Numbered from the stretch's first letter, positions 43,750 to 55,318 are shown. The stretch: DNA of 64,000 nucleotides from Diphasiastrum complanatum (GCA_029204225.1 CM055108.1:13019955-13083954); one strand, 5' to 3'. The notes: generated by a model from the sequence alone, not told the origin. A program made the numbers and translations.

Positions 43750-44826
43750 TAATGACCAATATCGGATCAGCGCGCGAAGAAATTGAACCTAGGATGAGAA
43801 GTGGGGTACAACAGCACGTCGAACCGATACTTGAGTTCCACAATACCGATAGCTGGCAGCGGATGGACGCACGAGAGAAATTGCGGTTCGTAAGAAGTTT
43901 GTCTCGAGTGTGCTGTATAACTATCGCATGGATGTAGAGAAAATTTGAAATGAATGAAAACGTCATGGGTTAGATGTTCGAGGCACGAATTACAATGATG
44001 ATTTCTCCGAGGCTTGTCAATCAGATCAAACTAAATATCCGTCTATCATCAAAATAATTAGTCGATATCGAATAAAATAGAATTAATTTTGTCTAAAGTA
44101 TGGTCACATCTATAATTAAAACTACAAAAGTATGGTCACATCTAAAATTTATTGTTGAAATTGACAATGCTAAGCTAAAAATATTTGACCTTCTTTATAT
44201 CCCATCATTATAATCTCGTAAAATTCCAGCCACCATTATTTCACCCAATAGCAAATTGACGCGCATATACTGCATGTGAAAACCAAATTTTTTATTCCCG
44301 CCCGCTGATCCGATATTGGAAAATAATATGAATGATCAAAGCTTGATTCGATATATTCTCCTTAGCTTTGGACGGAATGAAGAGTCTATCGAATCAAGCT
44401 TTGATCATGCAAAATACACTCCAATAATTTCAAAAATTGTTGAAAAACTTTGTTTCCTACAATAGCGATTCGACGCATGCAGTCCAGTGAAAAATCATTG
44501 TTCTCTGAAGGCGCGCTGATCCGATATCCAGTTTTTCACCCGATAGCTAATCGACGCGCATATACAGCATTTTAAAATCAGAGGTGCTATTCTCGCACGT
44601 TGAAGCGATATTGGAAGGAATATGAATGATCAAAGCTTGACTCAATAACTTCTACGTAATCTTGGACAGTATAAAGAGATTACCGAATCAAGCTTTGATC
44701 ATGCATAATGGGGTCCAATAGTTTCCAAAATTTCAAATTTTTTTTTGCTCTTGCAATAGCGATTCGACACGCCTAGTCCAAATGGAGAATAACCATCTTC
44801 CGCCAGGCGCGCTAATCCGATATCTC
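42076..44826. repeat. Cluster of about 13 copies of an 18-bp motif
   Basis: The motif GCGCGYYRAWYCGMTATT or its complement is seen at 42076, 42129, 42164, 42217, 43758, 43814, 44248, 44301, 44461, 44510, 44541, 44594, 44753 and 44807 (starts, approximate). Two sites at 42129-42180 form an inverted pair around a run of A and T. One copy lies in a coding exon, three in the intron before it, one just upstream of the start codon, and the rest in the upstream tandem repeat. Both ends of the motif (GCGCG and TATT) are the most constant. I infer protein-binding sites of the element. Confidence 0.75.
43758..43776. promoter_or_regulatory. 18-bp motif copy beside the H3-C48 start codon
   Basis: aatatcggatcagcgcgcg lies nine bases upstream of the ATG at 43749 on the minus strand. 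A partner, gcacgtcgaaccgatact, lies at 43814-43831. The position suggests control of the gene's transcription or binding by its product; this is inference. Confidence 0.4.
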
Positions 44827-44830
44827 ATAC
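44241..44830. repeat. Two tandem units of 295 bp with internal palindromes
   Basis: Unit 1 starts tcacccaatagcaaattgac (44241), unit 2 starts tcacccgatagctaatcgac (44536). Each unit contains, in order: a motif copy, a second motif copy, an inverted repeat (gatcaaagcttgattcgat ... atcgaatcaagctttgatc, 44335-44407 in unit 1), a third and a fourth motif copy. The layout resembles an array of binding sites upstream of the H3-C48 gene. Confidence 0.8.
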
Positions 44831-44899
44831 GCAGAAGAATTATATTGGAGCATCTTATGAACGACTAATGAAAATATTCTGAATGAACATTATGCAGCT

Positions 44900-46900
44900 C
44901 TTTCTTTTGATCCATTACTTTTGGATTTCTTTGAGCTTCATACGAGGGGATTCAACTATCATTGCTCTAGAGAGTTTCTTTTGATCAAGGTCGATCTAGC
45001 TCATCTGTTGCTTAAGTTTTTTTTTTTTTCCTTTCCTCCTCAGCTTCTTTGCTTAATTTCTTATGTCTTCCAGTTGCTTCACCTGCTTGTTAGATCTTCT
45101 TTTGGATGATCAACCATTGTAGGTGGTAGTTGGTCTCTGCAGGACATTTGCAATGATCTTTTAGCCGCTTCGGTAAGACTATCAAAAATTGGAAATTTCT
45201 CAGGAGGATGATAAACTGATGATAAACAGACAGATGGAAGGTAGGGTGGAGGTGTGACATCAGTAGATGGTGTGGACGATAGACATGAGAATGGGCGCAG
45301 AGGTACGGTAAGAGGTCGGTTGAAGAAGGAGACTAATCTCCCAATGCTTGTGTTTTCTTTTTCTAAAGGATCTTCGTCGTGACTGGGATACTTCTTCTGA
45401 TCGAGTCGCTTTGGATTGCCCATCTGTCTTCTTAGTCTTGTCGTTGTCGACTTTGGGTTTGTGAGCTTGGCTGTCGATCTTGCTGGTATTGTGGCTGGCA
45501 GCGTAACTGCTCCAGTGGATCTAAGCAGATCCACTCTCTCTCCCCCCCAAAAAATCTCTGTTGGTGGAGATGTGGTTGCTTGTAATTGTTCATGCTCATG
45601 ATTGGATTGGCGTGTGGAACACGTAGTTGAAACACGTTGAACATGCGACTGGACTAAAGATTGAACAAATTTTAACGAAATTTGTTTCGATCTTGCTGTA
45701 GTTGACTCAAAAAGGAATATGACGATGAGATGCAGGAATCAACTCTAATGTTTCAAATATTTCTCAAAGTTTCAGTATGGTCAAAGATCGTAACTCTGTG
45801 CAAGCTGATTTGAAGGTGGATATATGAATGACAATGTATTCTTGAGATGAGCTACAGAAGACTCTCGTGCAGTAGGTGTTTCTCATGCAAAAATCAATCA
45901 CACACTAGGAATGAAGAGCAACAAGAAAATAAACAAACTGTACAGAGAGTGAGAACTGTAGTGCACTTGTCGAACAAAACTTGCATTCATCAACATTGAT
46001 AATGTACCTTGATAGTTGCAATATTTCATTTGTTTTGTAGAGTAATGTGACTTACGCTGATATGCCCTTGTCAAAACAAGGCAAGGTTGGTTACACTAAA
46101 ATCTACCATCATTGATAGCGGATGTTGTAAGATATAGTTTGAGATGCAGGTATGGTTGAGGTACTATTGTCCTAAGGAACTCTCTGAGCATGATATATAG
46201 AACCAAATCTCTAACAAGATTTCCGAATCCTAGATTTATTGTGTATTGGCACATTGGAAATCTGATCAACATGTGTAAAGACAAATAGATTTGAGGTTGT
46301 AGAAGGAGAAAAAAACTGTCAATTTCCTGTGGAGGATGCTCTTGGTTGGACATTGTAGTAGATGACGGAATATTGGTTTCACTTTCTTTCGACAAGGACT
46401 CATCTTATATTAGTGTCTTTGCATTATGGAACTAGTGTATTGTGTTGTAATGTAGAAGTTTGCAAGAAACTTCTCGATTGAGCAGCATGTTTAACTGTTG
46501 GTTGCTATGTTGCTCGTGTTGTTGTTGTGAGGATCCTATCGTGATTCATAACTGACGTGACGGGCAAGTAGGATCTTAGTTGGTTGTTTTGGGCAGTCTT
46601 TGAAACTGTGTTTTCTGATATCGGGACGCTCAGCATGGTACTTGGTCTTGACTGGACAATCAACCATGAAGTGGCCAGTTTCACCACAAATGAAACATCT
46701 GGTGTGCAATGGCCCTTGTATAACAGCATAGCCATCTTGTATGGCTAATGGTTCTGGACTTTCTGGTGGATATTTATGATAAGGCAAGACATGTCCAGAC
46801 TGTGATGGTTGTTTTTCATATTGTTGAACTATATGTGCTTGGATAGGCCGATATGAAGGACAAGCATCAACATGATGTGTAGTCCTAACTAGCATTTCTC
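44900..46900 (-). pseudogene. LINE/retroelement ORF1 with CCHC knuckle, broken
   Basis: Minus-strand pieces: 46895-46536 with CFICGETGHFMVDCPVKTKY, CPKQPTKILLARHVS; 46395-46096; 45644-45432 (Gln- and Arg-rich); 45534-45079 with LVSFFNRPLTVPLRPF and FDSLTEAAKRSLQMS. The knuckle is a complete CX2CX4HX4C. It belongs to the same family as 28109-28303. Such proteins bind element RNA. Frames shift repeatedly, and no RT follows on this strand. Confidence 0.55.
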
Positions 46901-47054
46901 GGCTCTCAGTCTTCGTTGGTCTTGTCTTCTCAGAGACCTCCTCGGTCTAAGGTGAGAGATGCTCTTGAGTTGCTCTGTCCGAGTATCTTGGGGATTCGTC
47001 AGAATCAGCCAATAGGGTTATACTCCCAATGAGACTGCAAAAAGATCATCTACA

Positions 47055-47195
47055 ATGGCCCTTTATTCGGGTTACATTGATATGAGCAAGCGAAAAAATT
47101 TAGAATTTTTGGATCCATATGAAAGGAGATTATTTCTTCATGACAATACCATCCGTCTGAATCTTGAAGAGGATGAGGATATGATAATTAAATAA
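47055..47195 (+). CDS. Small open frame or exon, 46 codons
   Basis: Reads MALYSGYIDMSKRKNLEFLD, then YERRLFLHDNTIRLNLEEDE to DMIIK and TAA. Composition is coding-like and the tail is acidic. The open frame extends upstream through YTPNETAKRSST, so it may be a last exon. Not recognised. Confidence 0.3.
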   Translation: MALYSGYIDMSKRKNLEFLDPYERRLFLHDNTIRLNLEEDEDMIIK

Positions 47196-47334
47196 TTTTT
47201 TGTAATAGGTTTTTGATATATTACAAGGATTTCTCTTTTTTAATGAATTTGAATGCCTTTTGAAATATCGTAATCCTTGGCGAGTTTTTAGCTTGATATC
47301 TAAATTGTGCTCTTCTATAAAACCATTGAAAAAG

Positions 47335-48074
47335 TTACACTAAATATTTATTTCTTGAATTATGTCCTCCATGGTTTTTTGCTCTATGAAATGGTCCCCT
47401 TGCTTGCCAATGAGATTTTTCCATCCCTTGTGATGACCAGATACTTAAGCTCCCATATTCCTTTGCAAAATAGGTTGCATGATGAAGAATGATGTGCTGC
47501 AAACAATAGTTTTGATTAGTTACACCAGTAGAAAAAAATATAAGCATGAATGAGAAAAGTACCAGATAATGATATAGATTAGCACCATGTAATGAGTAAC
47601 GTTGTCTTTTCCCCAACAATCATGTACAGATTTTACAAATGTGGTGCAATGATTTTGCAAAGTCCTCATATCTTTTGATGATAGATTTTCTTTTCTGATA
47701 ACACCTATGAGTTTGTCTAAGTTGCTCCACACTTGTCCCTTTTCCACTCGATTACTTCCTTCCAATGTTCATGTGGCTTGAACAATTTCTCTCCAAATTT
47801 CGTATCTGGCACTTGATTCTTTGCATGTGTGATTGGATAAGAATCTTCTTGTTTTAGCACCTCCAATTGATGGCTTATTGGGAACGTTTCCTTTTTTCCC
47901 GGATATTCTGTCACTTTTTTCAATCATGACATTCCCTTTATGTAGTCCTGCACTTGATAGAACTATTTCCAACCTTCTAATTGCTGCTTTAGCCACAGAC
48001 TCCGGTTTATGATTCCATGCTAGTAGAATATGCAGGTAAATAAGTTTTTCAATAATACGAACCTTAGCATGCAA
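47335..48074 (-). pseudogene. DNA-transposon protein C-terminus (THYMH ... SQGMEKSH type)
   Basis: Minus-strand exons: from about 48074 to 47586 and 47496-47335, spliced in phase 0. Reads IEKLIYLHILLAWNHKPESV, CKESSARYEIWREIVQAT, a TGA, VEKGQVWSNLDKLIGVIRKE, CWGKDNVTHYM, then HIILHHATYFAKEYGSLSIW, SSQGMEKSHWQARGPFHRAK, and a stop. The 'THYxH ... GSLxxxSxQGxEKxH' pattern is shared by proteins of several large eukaryotic DNA transposons (KDZ-like groups are one possibility). The exact group is uncertain. One in-frame stop lies at 47769-47771. Confidence 0.45.
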
Positions 48075-48089
48075 TGTGCATATGTGAAC

Positions 48090-48880
48090 CTATTTTAATG
48101 GAATTGGCAGAACACTTTTCATTGGGTACTGTTATTGTACGGCCAACAACTTCATTATTTCATATTGTTCTTGTTTGATCAAGATCTTGTTGAGTTTAGG
48201 GATCAATTTGGATCTTAGTGATTCATAAAATCTTCACACCATATGTGTGTTTATTAGATGATACCAAATTGGTACCTCATAACTACAAAATTGTAACTCA
48301 TGTAAGTACTCATAAAAACTTTAGAAAGTACTTGCATATCCCTTTAAAGTACTTGGAGTAGTTGTAACAAAGTTAAGAAAGTCGGGGCTAAGCATATGAC
48401 AAGTGGATTAGCTAGTCTTGAATTATAAAGAATAAGTGATAGCTAGCCTCCGACATGTGGATCTGCTGATTTAATAAAGTAGTTAAAGTCATTAAAGTCT
48501 TAACTCTACTTGAGGCCAAGGTACAGAGCCAAGTGTGCCGCGATGCGTTGTGTCACTGCGCTGATCACTTGCCAATAAAATGTGATCGATCAGAAACTGG
48601 TCAGGGTGGACATGGCAAATGGCAATAGAAACTATGGCAAGGAGTTGAATGTTCAACATGCTTAAGCTCTTGGATCTCACCTTCTTCCCAAGGCAACTAA
48701 TAATCTGATTAGTTGTCCAGTTGGCTCGTTCGAGATCAAGTCAGTCTATTTTCAATAATTATAATGTACTCCCTTCCTTCATGTTAATGAAGTTGGGATT
48801 CCATCCCATTCCTCAGTGGGCTATATCCCCGTTTAGGTTCATGGTCAGCTAGTGCCTAATTGGCGCGCACATATCATACT
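48090..48880. other. No gene seen
   Basis: AT-rich, short frames only. Confidence 0.4.
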
Positions 48881-48881
48881 A

Positions 48882-49010
48882 TGGAATGGGCCGGGGGTGC
48901 AGGATATTCATCCATGTAAGGCATTCCAGAAAACATTTAGGCCCAGGCCTCTCTGAAATTGTTTTTGGAAAGCCTTACATGGCAGAATGTCATGCCTCCG
49001 GCCCATTCCA
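48882..49010. repeat. 130-bp hairpin with near-complete arms
   Basis: Arm 1 starts tggaatgggccgggggtgca (48882) and arm 2, read in reverse complement from 49010, starts tggaatgggccggaggcatg. The arms stay matched for over 50 bases, sharing ccatgtaaggc. The loop holds the palindrome aggcccaggcct. It could be a MITE-type foldback or a microRNA-type precursor. Confidence 0.8.
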
Positions 49011-51550
49011 TTGGGTAATGGATACTTTGACTTTTTCCACATGTCCTTTATGAAGCATAATAAGCACTTCGACATTTTTTGGACTAGTCAAAAACTGCCA
49101 TGTGGACTGACGTGCACAAATTGACCCACACAGACTGATGCGCAGGTAGGAAAGCGTGCCATTTTTTTTAAAAACAAATGCATATTTTGCTTTTTAATTT
49201 ATCCAAAAACGAGCAAAATATGCATCAAGTATCCATTAATTTTATATAGCACTGAACATGGGGTTTGGTATACCAAGGAGTCGGGGCGTGCTATGCCTTC
49301 GAAGGCAGGTACATATCCTAAGTTGGTTATTTGGAATTTTGGAATGCATCTGTACCTTGTGTTGGCTTTTGGTTGAAAATTGTTAAGTGTAGAGTTGGAT
49401 GGTAGGAGCCTTCATTGCTCGAGCCAGAAAACACTCTCTTGGGCCCAGCAACGTAACAGTTGGTATGAGAACAAATCTAATCAGACCATTCCATGAGTCC
49501 TTGACTTTCAAAGTGCTACCTATCTAATTGAAAGCACGAGTAGGTTCGTACGTGGGGTGGCCAGCAAGAACAGAAGCGCGTATGAGCCAGTGTGCTGCCC
49601 AAGATTGGTGTAAGAATTTCCAATTGACTCGCTAGTCCAGGCTGAAAATCCGACGATAGAGAGACAAGGGCTACATTGTGCTTCCCAGAGAGTGTAAGAG
49701 TGTTTTCACACAGGGACCCAAGGCATGTCCAAGTGTGTGAATAGTAACATTTGATTGGTTTGTAAGGTAGAAATGGCTTTGGCCCATTTTCACACGTAGC
49801 TCATCTTGCCTCCAGGTGGCAGTTGAGCTGGCACTAAACGTTGCCACGTTGTGGCACCTTTAGAAGTTGGAGTTGCCAGGGGTCACTCCCAGGCAACTCT
49901 TGTTTCTATGGGCCACTACTTTTGCGGGATCAATCCACCGTTTTCCCTCCTTTGATCTTCCCGCCCTCACGCAGACTGCTTCGCGTGATCCTCCTGCTCT
50001 GTTTGAGGTATGACAAACCAACAATTTCCATGAGCTGCATGCCCTGTGATCAGCCAACTTGCCTGCATTTTTTACAGGTTCGCTTCAGCTAGCTGTGGTG
50101 TGCAACACCAATTCTGAATCCTCTGCTGGATCAGATTTCTTTGTTGTTCTTTGGGTGGAGGTTGTTGTACTGGATAGGGAACGTGATCGAATTTCGTGTA
50201 CAGCATTGCAAGGTCTTCTGAAACCTTTGCTAGATGTGATTCTTTTGTTGAAATTTGTTGTCAAATGATTACTGGATTGTTGTCAAATGATCAATGGATC
50301 GCTGGCTTGAATCGAAATTCTGCAATCTCATCAAATGTTTCTACCGTTATTGTAGATAAGCAACAGTGCACTGACCTTACATTTTCTGTAAAACTCTAGA
50401 AGGAAGCTCCCTTCCAGGTTGCTCTCATCCTGGTGCCTTTTTTATTTTTGTATTATTCTTAGTGTTCATTGTTTGTATTGTTTGTTCCTATTCTCACCCC
50501 CTACGATTGATTCTACATATAAAATACAAAAGTGGGAAAGCTTCTTAACTATATTTTAAATCAAATGCCAATCTCTTTGCTTGGTTTTTTCCATTACTAA
50601 GTAACACCTCATGTCAGGAGTGCGATCCTGCTCAAATGTCCTCACTTCCTGAAGTCATGAAATCGGCACATCTTTCACAGTCAAGCCAATTCCTGTATTG
50701 TGGCATTGCTATCTCAGACCCTCCTAACTAATATTTTTGTCAAGGCGACTGACTTTGGCTCCTCCATCAAAGAACCTAGCTGCTTGGCCATCGATTGTGC
50801 AAAGGCTGGTTCATAATGCATATGTAGCTATGTTGAGATCGGAGAACTGAATACATATAGTTTTGCTTCTAAAGGACAATATTCCCAAAACTATAATCAA
50901 TGACATGAAAAAGAGAGGGAGGAGATTGAATGATGAAGATTAGTACTAACAATGAAAGTACATACTGTTTTGTGTTGTATGTCGTTGTTTGATAGTTACC
51001 ACTGGTCTTTGTCTAATGTCATGGATGTAGAACACAAATTGATTGCAGTCTGTGTTTATTTGCATGTTGCGAGAATGTTAGTGCAAAATTGTAAGTTGTT
51101 GTGTGTAATGTACAAAAGAACATATGGTCATCATAAAAAGGGCACATTGACGTGTCTACAGTCTCTACAATGCAGGTGATAATTTTTCTAATTATAACAC
51201 TGAGCTGAATCTGGACCATAGTTTCAATCACCAGATTTATGTCAATGAAATTTTTGTGCAAAATGCACATGCAACTTTGGTTCAATTTTCCGTAACCATT
51301 ATCGGGATTTAGAGCCAGGAGGCCCACAAATAACTTCCCTGTTATGGTCCAAACAGTTTCAAATTATTAGTTGTTTCCTTGACTTTAACTTGTTGAAGTT
51401 ACACATACGGCGCAAATCTGTTTGTCCTTCGCTAGGATTTGTTTCTTTCTTGAAAGCATGCTTGTTTATATAAATTTGTTTTTCTCTATTTGAGTCCGAG
51501 TTATTCTGTAAACACACAATTCCAATCTACAGTTGAAGGTTTCAAGGCTG
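49011..51550. other. No gene supported
   Basis: Several frames of 60-100 codons occur at 49841-50400 but carry no known motif or convincing splice structure. Confidence 0.35.
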
Positions 51551-51551
51551 A

Positions 51552-52063
51552 AGCCAGTGGACAAGATCGATAGGAACCTGTGGGAACAGACAGGACGAGG
51601 AACGGACAGACAGTCAGCCCAGAACGTTTGTCCGAAGTTCGACGTTAAAGAGGGCTTCAGGGACACTTCGTCGGACGGGACCTGAAAACATTTGGAATTG
51701 ACCCAAATGGTCCAGGAATATAGTCCACAGGTTCGTGAACCCGATACAGACCTAACGGACTTGGCCTTGCTCGATTCGGGTATCATTCGGTCAAAATCGC
51801 TTTTCGATGGGAGAGAAACGCAATTAGGTCACGCGAAATGGACTAGTTTTGCAGCTTTCCGTCCGAGGGCCCGTTTATCCAAACGGGATCAGTTTTACGT
51901 GCCGTCTGTTTCGGCCAGTGGACAAGCTCGATAGGAACCTGTGGGAACAGACAGGATGAGGAACGGGCCGACAGTCAGCCCAGAATGTCCGTCCAAAGTT
52001 CGACGTTAAACAGGGCTTTAGGGACACTTCGTTGGTCGGGACCTAAAAACATTTGGAATTGAC
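51552..52063. repeat. 150-bp direct repeats, 359-bp period
   Basis: The sequence from gccagtggacaag(a/c)tcgatagg to acatttggaattgac occurs at 51552-51704 and 51911-52063. It includes the 'gtccgaagttcgacgttaaa' word. A third, shorter copy lies at 55325-55390. The unit between the first two contains a 'gggcccgtttatccaaacggga' palindrome. Confidence 0.8.
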
Positions 52064-53090
52064 TACTTGTGTATGTACCTTTTTCATGGAGAAGTAAAAT
52101 TGCAATTTTTTTGATTGTTCTTATGCAATTCTGGAAGTGGAGTCACAACTGGTCCTTCTTGAGATGCTGATCTTCCCAATTGAGAAGATGTCTCAGAGCC
52201 CCCGTCATGCTCTACAAAATTTTGACAGCGTATTGCAACCAGGGTTTATGGTTTAGGATTGCTTAGAGAAACACAAGTAGGTCTCGCGATTAGGTCACCA
52301 TAACCAGATTAGTCTCAATAGTATGAAAATTGTGTTGATTGGGCCTATGCAAGAGAACTCTTTACTAAGGGCACTGCCTTTGGTAAGGTTGAAAAGAAGG
52401 TTCAACATTGCAATAGGAATGTCTAAGGTTCTCTTGCAGAAGAAGAACTTTTGAAAAGTGGTGTTGATTGCATTCTGAGAGGTAAATATGAAATAACATA
52501 CCTAGTTAAAGATGAATCTGAACACAAGCAAATATCTGCCAAGACCATCACACTTAAGGTTAACACTCCTGAGACCCTAAACCACATCTGAATAAAGCTC
52601 GTACATCTTTTAACCTTTCCGAAAAGATACCTCCATTATTCCAAGCTCAGTTCAAATCCTATTTTTTCAATAACCAGAGCAGCAACAAGTCCAACTAAAC
52701 TGAAGGCAGAATTTGGTTGGGCAACCTGAACCTTGGATAACGAACTGTACAAAATGATAATCTCCTAAACCTGAACCTTGGATAAACATTGCCGGTATTG
52801 ATTTGATTGTACATAGTATTCTAACCTAACAGTGACCCCTAACCTAACCTGACTTGACCCTGAATTACACTCATGTACGAAGAGTTTGAGGACGATACAA
52901 ATTGGAATCTTGAAAGTAAAGAACACTTGAGTATCTCAAGTGGAGATGAATCATCTGATGATAAAGCTCGTACAAAATTTTGTTCTCATTTGGAAACTAG
53001 TTCACACGGGAAAGCAAGAAAGCATATCACAACTGACACAGATGCTTGCTCTTCTTGCTAGAGGGAGAGAGATAGCGAGAGAGCTTTCAA
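52064..53090. other. No gene supported
   Basis: A 62-codon acidic, Ser-rich frame starts at 52873 (MYEEFEDDTNWNLESKEHLS), and sequence at 52190 shares 'agagcccccgt...tgcgtattg'-type words with 55400. Neither can be assigned. Confidence 0.35.
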
Positions 53091-53096
53091 GCTCGT

Positions 53097-53398
53097 TTGG
53101 TGGCATCTCAGTTATGGGAGACATGGTTTTGCAAATTTTTTTGGTACCTTTTTCATTTTTCTTTAACCGGAGGGGGCAGGTAGACGCCAAGTACCCTTTG
53201 ATAATTAATTCCGATGGGGGTAGGGGGAGGAAAATTAATTTTGATTATTTTTGGGCATGTGGGAGCGAGCGGGGAGGGGCCTTTTTTTAAAAAAAAATAA
53301 TAATAATTTGTGTCGGGGGTGGACGCGTCCACCCCAGACGCGCCCTGGGCGCGTCTACGTCCGGACGTGAGTTTTGCGCCCAGGGTCTGCTTCCTTAG

Positions 53399-53400
<2 letters not shown>
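53097..53400. repeat. Dispersed module ending in GC-rich block, copy 1
   Basis: The part 53097-53260 ('ggagggggcaggtagacgcc', 'ctttgataattaattc') recurs at 55983-56130. It is followed by a 'ggacgcg'-rich block (53318-53396) that ends ctgcttcctta against a (TA)n tract. Elsewhere the same end reads taaggaagcgg on the other strand. Confidence 0.65.
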
Positions 53401-53443
<43 letters not shown>

Positions 53444-53600
53444 TATATATATAATATCAGACATGAGGGTCCGGGCCAAAATGCCTGCGTTCGACGCCCG
53501 GACCCAGACGCGCCCGACCCTTGGACACGTCCTTTTTTTTTTGGGTGGGGACGCGTCCGGGGCCCAGAACGTGTTCGGGCCCCGGATGCGTTTTTTTTTT
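53401..53600. repeat. (TA)n tract and GC-rich word block
   Basis: TA repeats at 53403-53453 run into tatcagacatgagggtccgg and a block of 'cggacgcg' type words (53462-53580). The ends are the inverse of those at 58917-59153. Confidence 0.75.
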
Positions 53601-53698
53601 ACAAAAAAAAAACAAAAGGACGCGGGCCCTGTGGACAGTCTGCAGAACCCGAGAGCAGTGAAAGAGGGCGGAAGAGGGAGAGAGAGAGTGAGTGGGAG

Positions 53699-53704
<6 letters not shown>

Positions 53705-53754
<50 letters not shown>

Positions 53755-53900
53755 TGTTTGTGTGTGTGTGATGAGTTGTGTGTGTGTGTGTGTGAAAATT
53801 GTGTGTGTGTGTGTGTGGATATTGTTGATTTGTGTGCATGCAGTTCTGTGTGTGGTAATTTGTGTGTGAGAGAGAGAGAGGAAGACACAGAGAGTGTGAG
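53705..53900. repeat. (GA)n and (GT)n tracts
   Basis: GA run at about 53703-53752, several GT runs between 53756 and 53818, and a short GA run near 53869. Confidence 0.95.
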
Positions 53901-53916
53901 GGACGGAGAGAGAGAC

Positions 53917-55042
53917 CGAGTACATTTACGACATCATTCGCACAACGATAGAGGAGGTCGGACCACAGCGCGTTGTCCAGGTATAATCTTCTTTCATTAG
54001 TTGCTTGGTCATTTGTTGCTTAATGTTGATACAATAGTTTTGCGTAGTTTTCGATTGATTGCAATGTGTTTCCAAGCTGTGGACTGATCGTGTGAACGTA
54101 TCGCGAAAGGTTGTGATGGACAATGCGTCCAATTGCTGCGGTATGGGGGAGCTTCCTTCTTATGGCAGACTACCCCTCCATTGTGTGGACTCCATGCGCC
54201 GCACACTCATTGGACCTCCTCTTGCATTCCATCGGGCGCCTGCCTTGGGTCAGTGACATTCTCATGAGGGCACTTGCGGTTTGTCGTCACACGCAAGCGC
54301 CGCATGGCAGCCCTTTTCCGCACATTCAGCAGGTAAGCTGCCACTTATTTTTTGGCTCGTTCAAGATGTTTTTTTTTTTTTGTTTCATGTGTGCCTCTCA
54401 TTCCGTTTGTCAATGCAGGCTCGACTTGAAGAAGCCCGCTCGCACCCGCTTCGCCTACCAGTTCATCATGCTTGAGCGGCTACACAAGCTCAAGGGTGAA
54501 TTGTGGCACATGGTCACTTCTGCAGAGTTCATCGCCATGGACCTGTCCACGACCCCAGAGGGCTTGGCCTTCCACGACATCTTATTCATGGAGCCTTTCT
54601 GGGTGGATATGCAAGAGCTGATGGACGTCATGCGCCCCATCTACTCTGTTCTGAGGCTCGTTGATCGCGAGGGGTGCACGATGGGCCTCATTTACGAGTT
54701 CATGGACCACATAGGCGAGTCTCTCCAGCGTTCTGAGCTAGACCCTGCCAGGTATAAATTTTTTCCGTCTCACCATCCTTATTTCCATTTCGCACTTTGT
54801 TTCGTCTTGCTGCCGCAACACGATGGTATGTAACTGTTGCCTCCATGTGGTTTGGTCCACAGGTTGGAGCCTATCAGGTGCTTGTGGCAGCGGCGATGGG
54901 ATAAGTTTCATCAGCCCATTCACAGTGTGGCCCACATACTGCATCCGCTGTTTCAAAGCGAGAGGCAGTACGATGATGCATAGCTGCGTGCAGACTGGTT
55001 CACATACATCCGCCTCCTCAGCAGCGACACTGGGTTCCGCAG

Positions 55043-55044
<2 letters not shown>
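53917..55044 (+). pseudogene. hAT transposase fragment, multi-exon
   Basis: Plus-strand pieces in order. EYIYDIIRTTIEEVGPQRVVQ up to a donor at 53982. VVMDNASNCCGMGELL, a frame change, then LMADYPSIVWTPCAAHSLDL and LPWVSDILMRALAVCRHTQA to about 54330. After an intron, KPARTRFAYQFIMLERLHKL, WVDMQELMDVMRPIYSVLRL and LIYEFMDHIGESLQRSELDP to about 54751. After another intron, LEPIRCLWQRRWDKFHQPIH, VAHILHPLFQSE, a stop, and WFTYIRLLSSDTGF. 'VMDNASN...W.PCAAH.LDL' and 'W......H.P.H..A..L.P' are hAT core motifs. The reading ends in a (GA)n tract, so N- and C-terminal parts are missing. hAT transposases cut and paste DNA. Confidence 0.8.

Positions 55045-55135
<91 letters not shown>
55045..55135. repeat. 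(GA)n microsatellite
   Basis: Unbroken GA run that cuts the hAT coding sequence. Confidence 0.98.
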
Positions 55136-55137
<2 letters not shown>

Positions 55138-55189
55138 AGCACATCTGCATCTCATTATAGATTGCTTCAATTCGCGTGACAATGGTACA

Positions 55190-55318
55190 AGAAGAAGGAT
55201 CATGCCCTACGATCCTTAGGCTTTGAGCCACGGATGGCCGATTCGAATGTTTATACAAGGATCATATATGGGAAGATCATCATTGTTGTTGTGTACGTAG
55301 ACGACACGACGGTCGGAC
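55190..55318 (+). pseudogene. Ty1/copia RT fragment
   Basis: Reads WYKKKDHALRSLGFEPRMAD, SNVYTRIIYGKIIIVVVYVD and DTTVG, the copia RT segment around the catalytic YVDD. Nothing before or after belongs to RT; a dispersed repeat follows at once. Confidence 0.8.

Noticed and set aside
49841-50400. Frames of 60-80 codons
   Set aside because: No domain, splice structure or repeat partner supports them.
53153-53925. Long minus-strand frames of about 110-230 codons
   Set aside because: They are made of microsatellite and GC-block translations in several overlapping frames.
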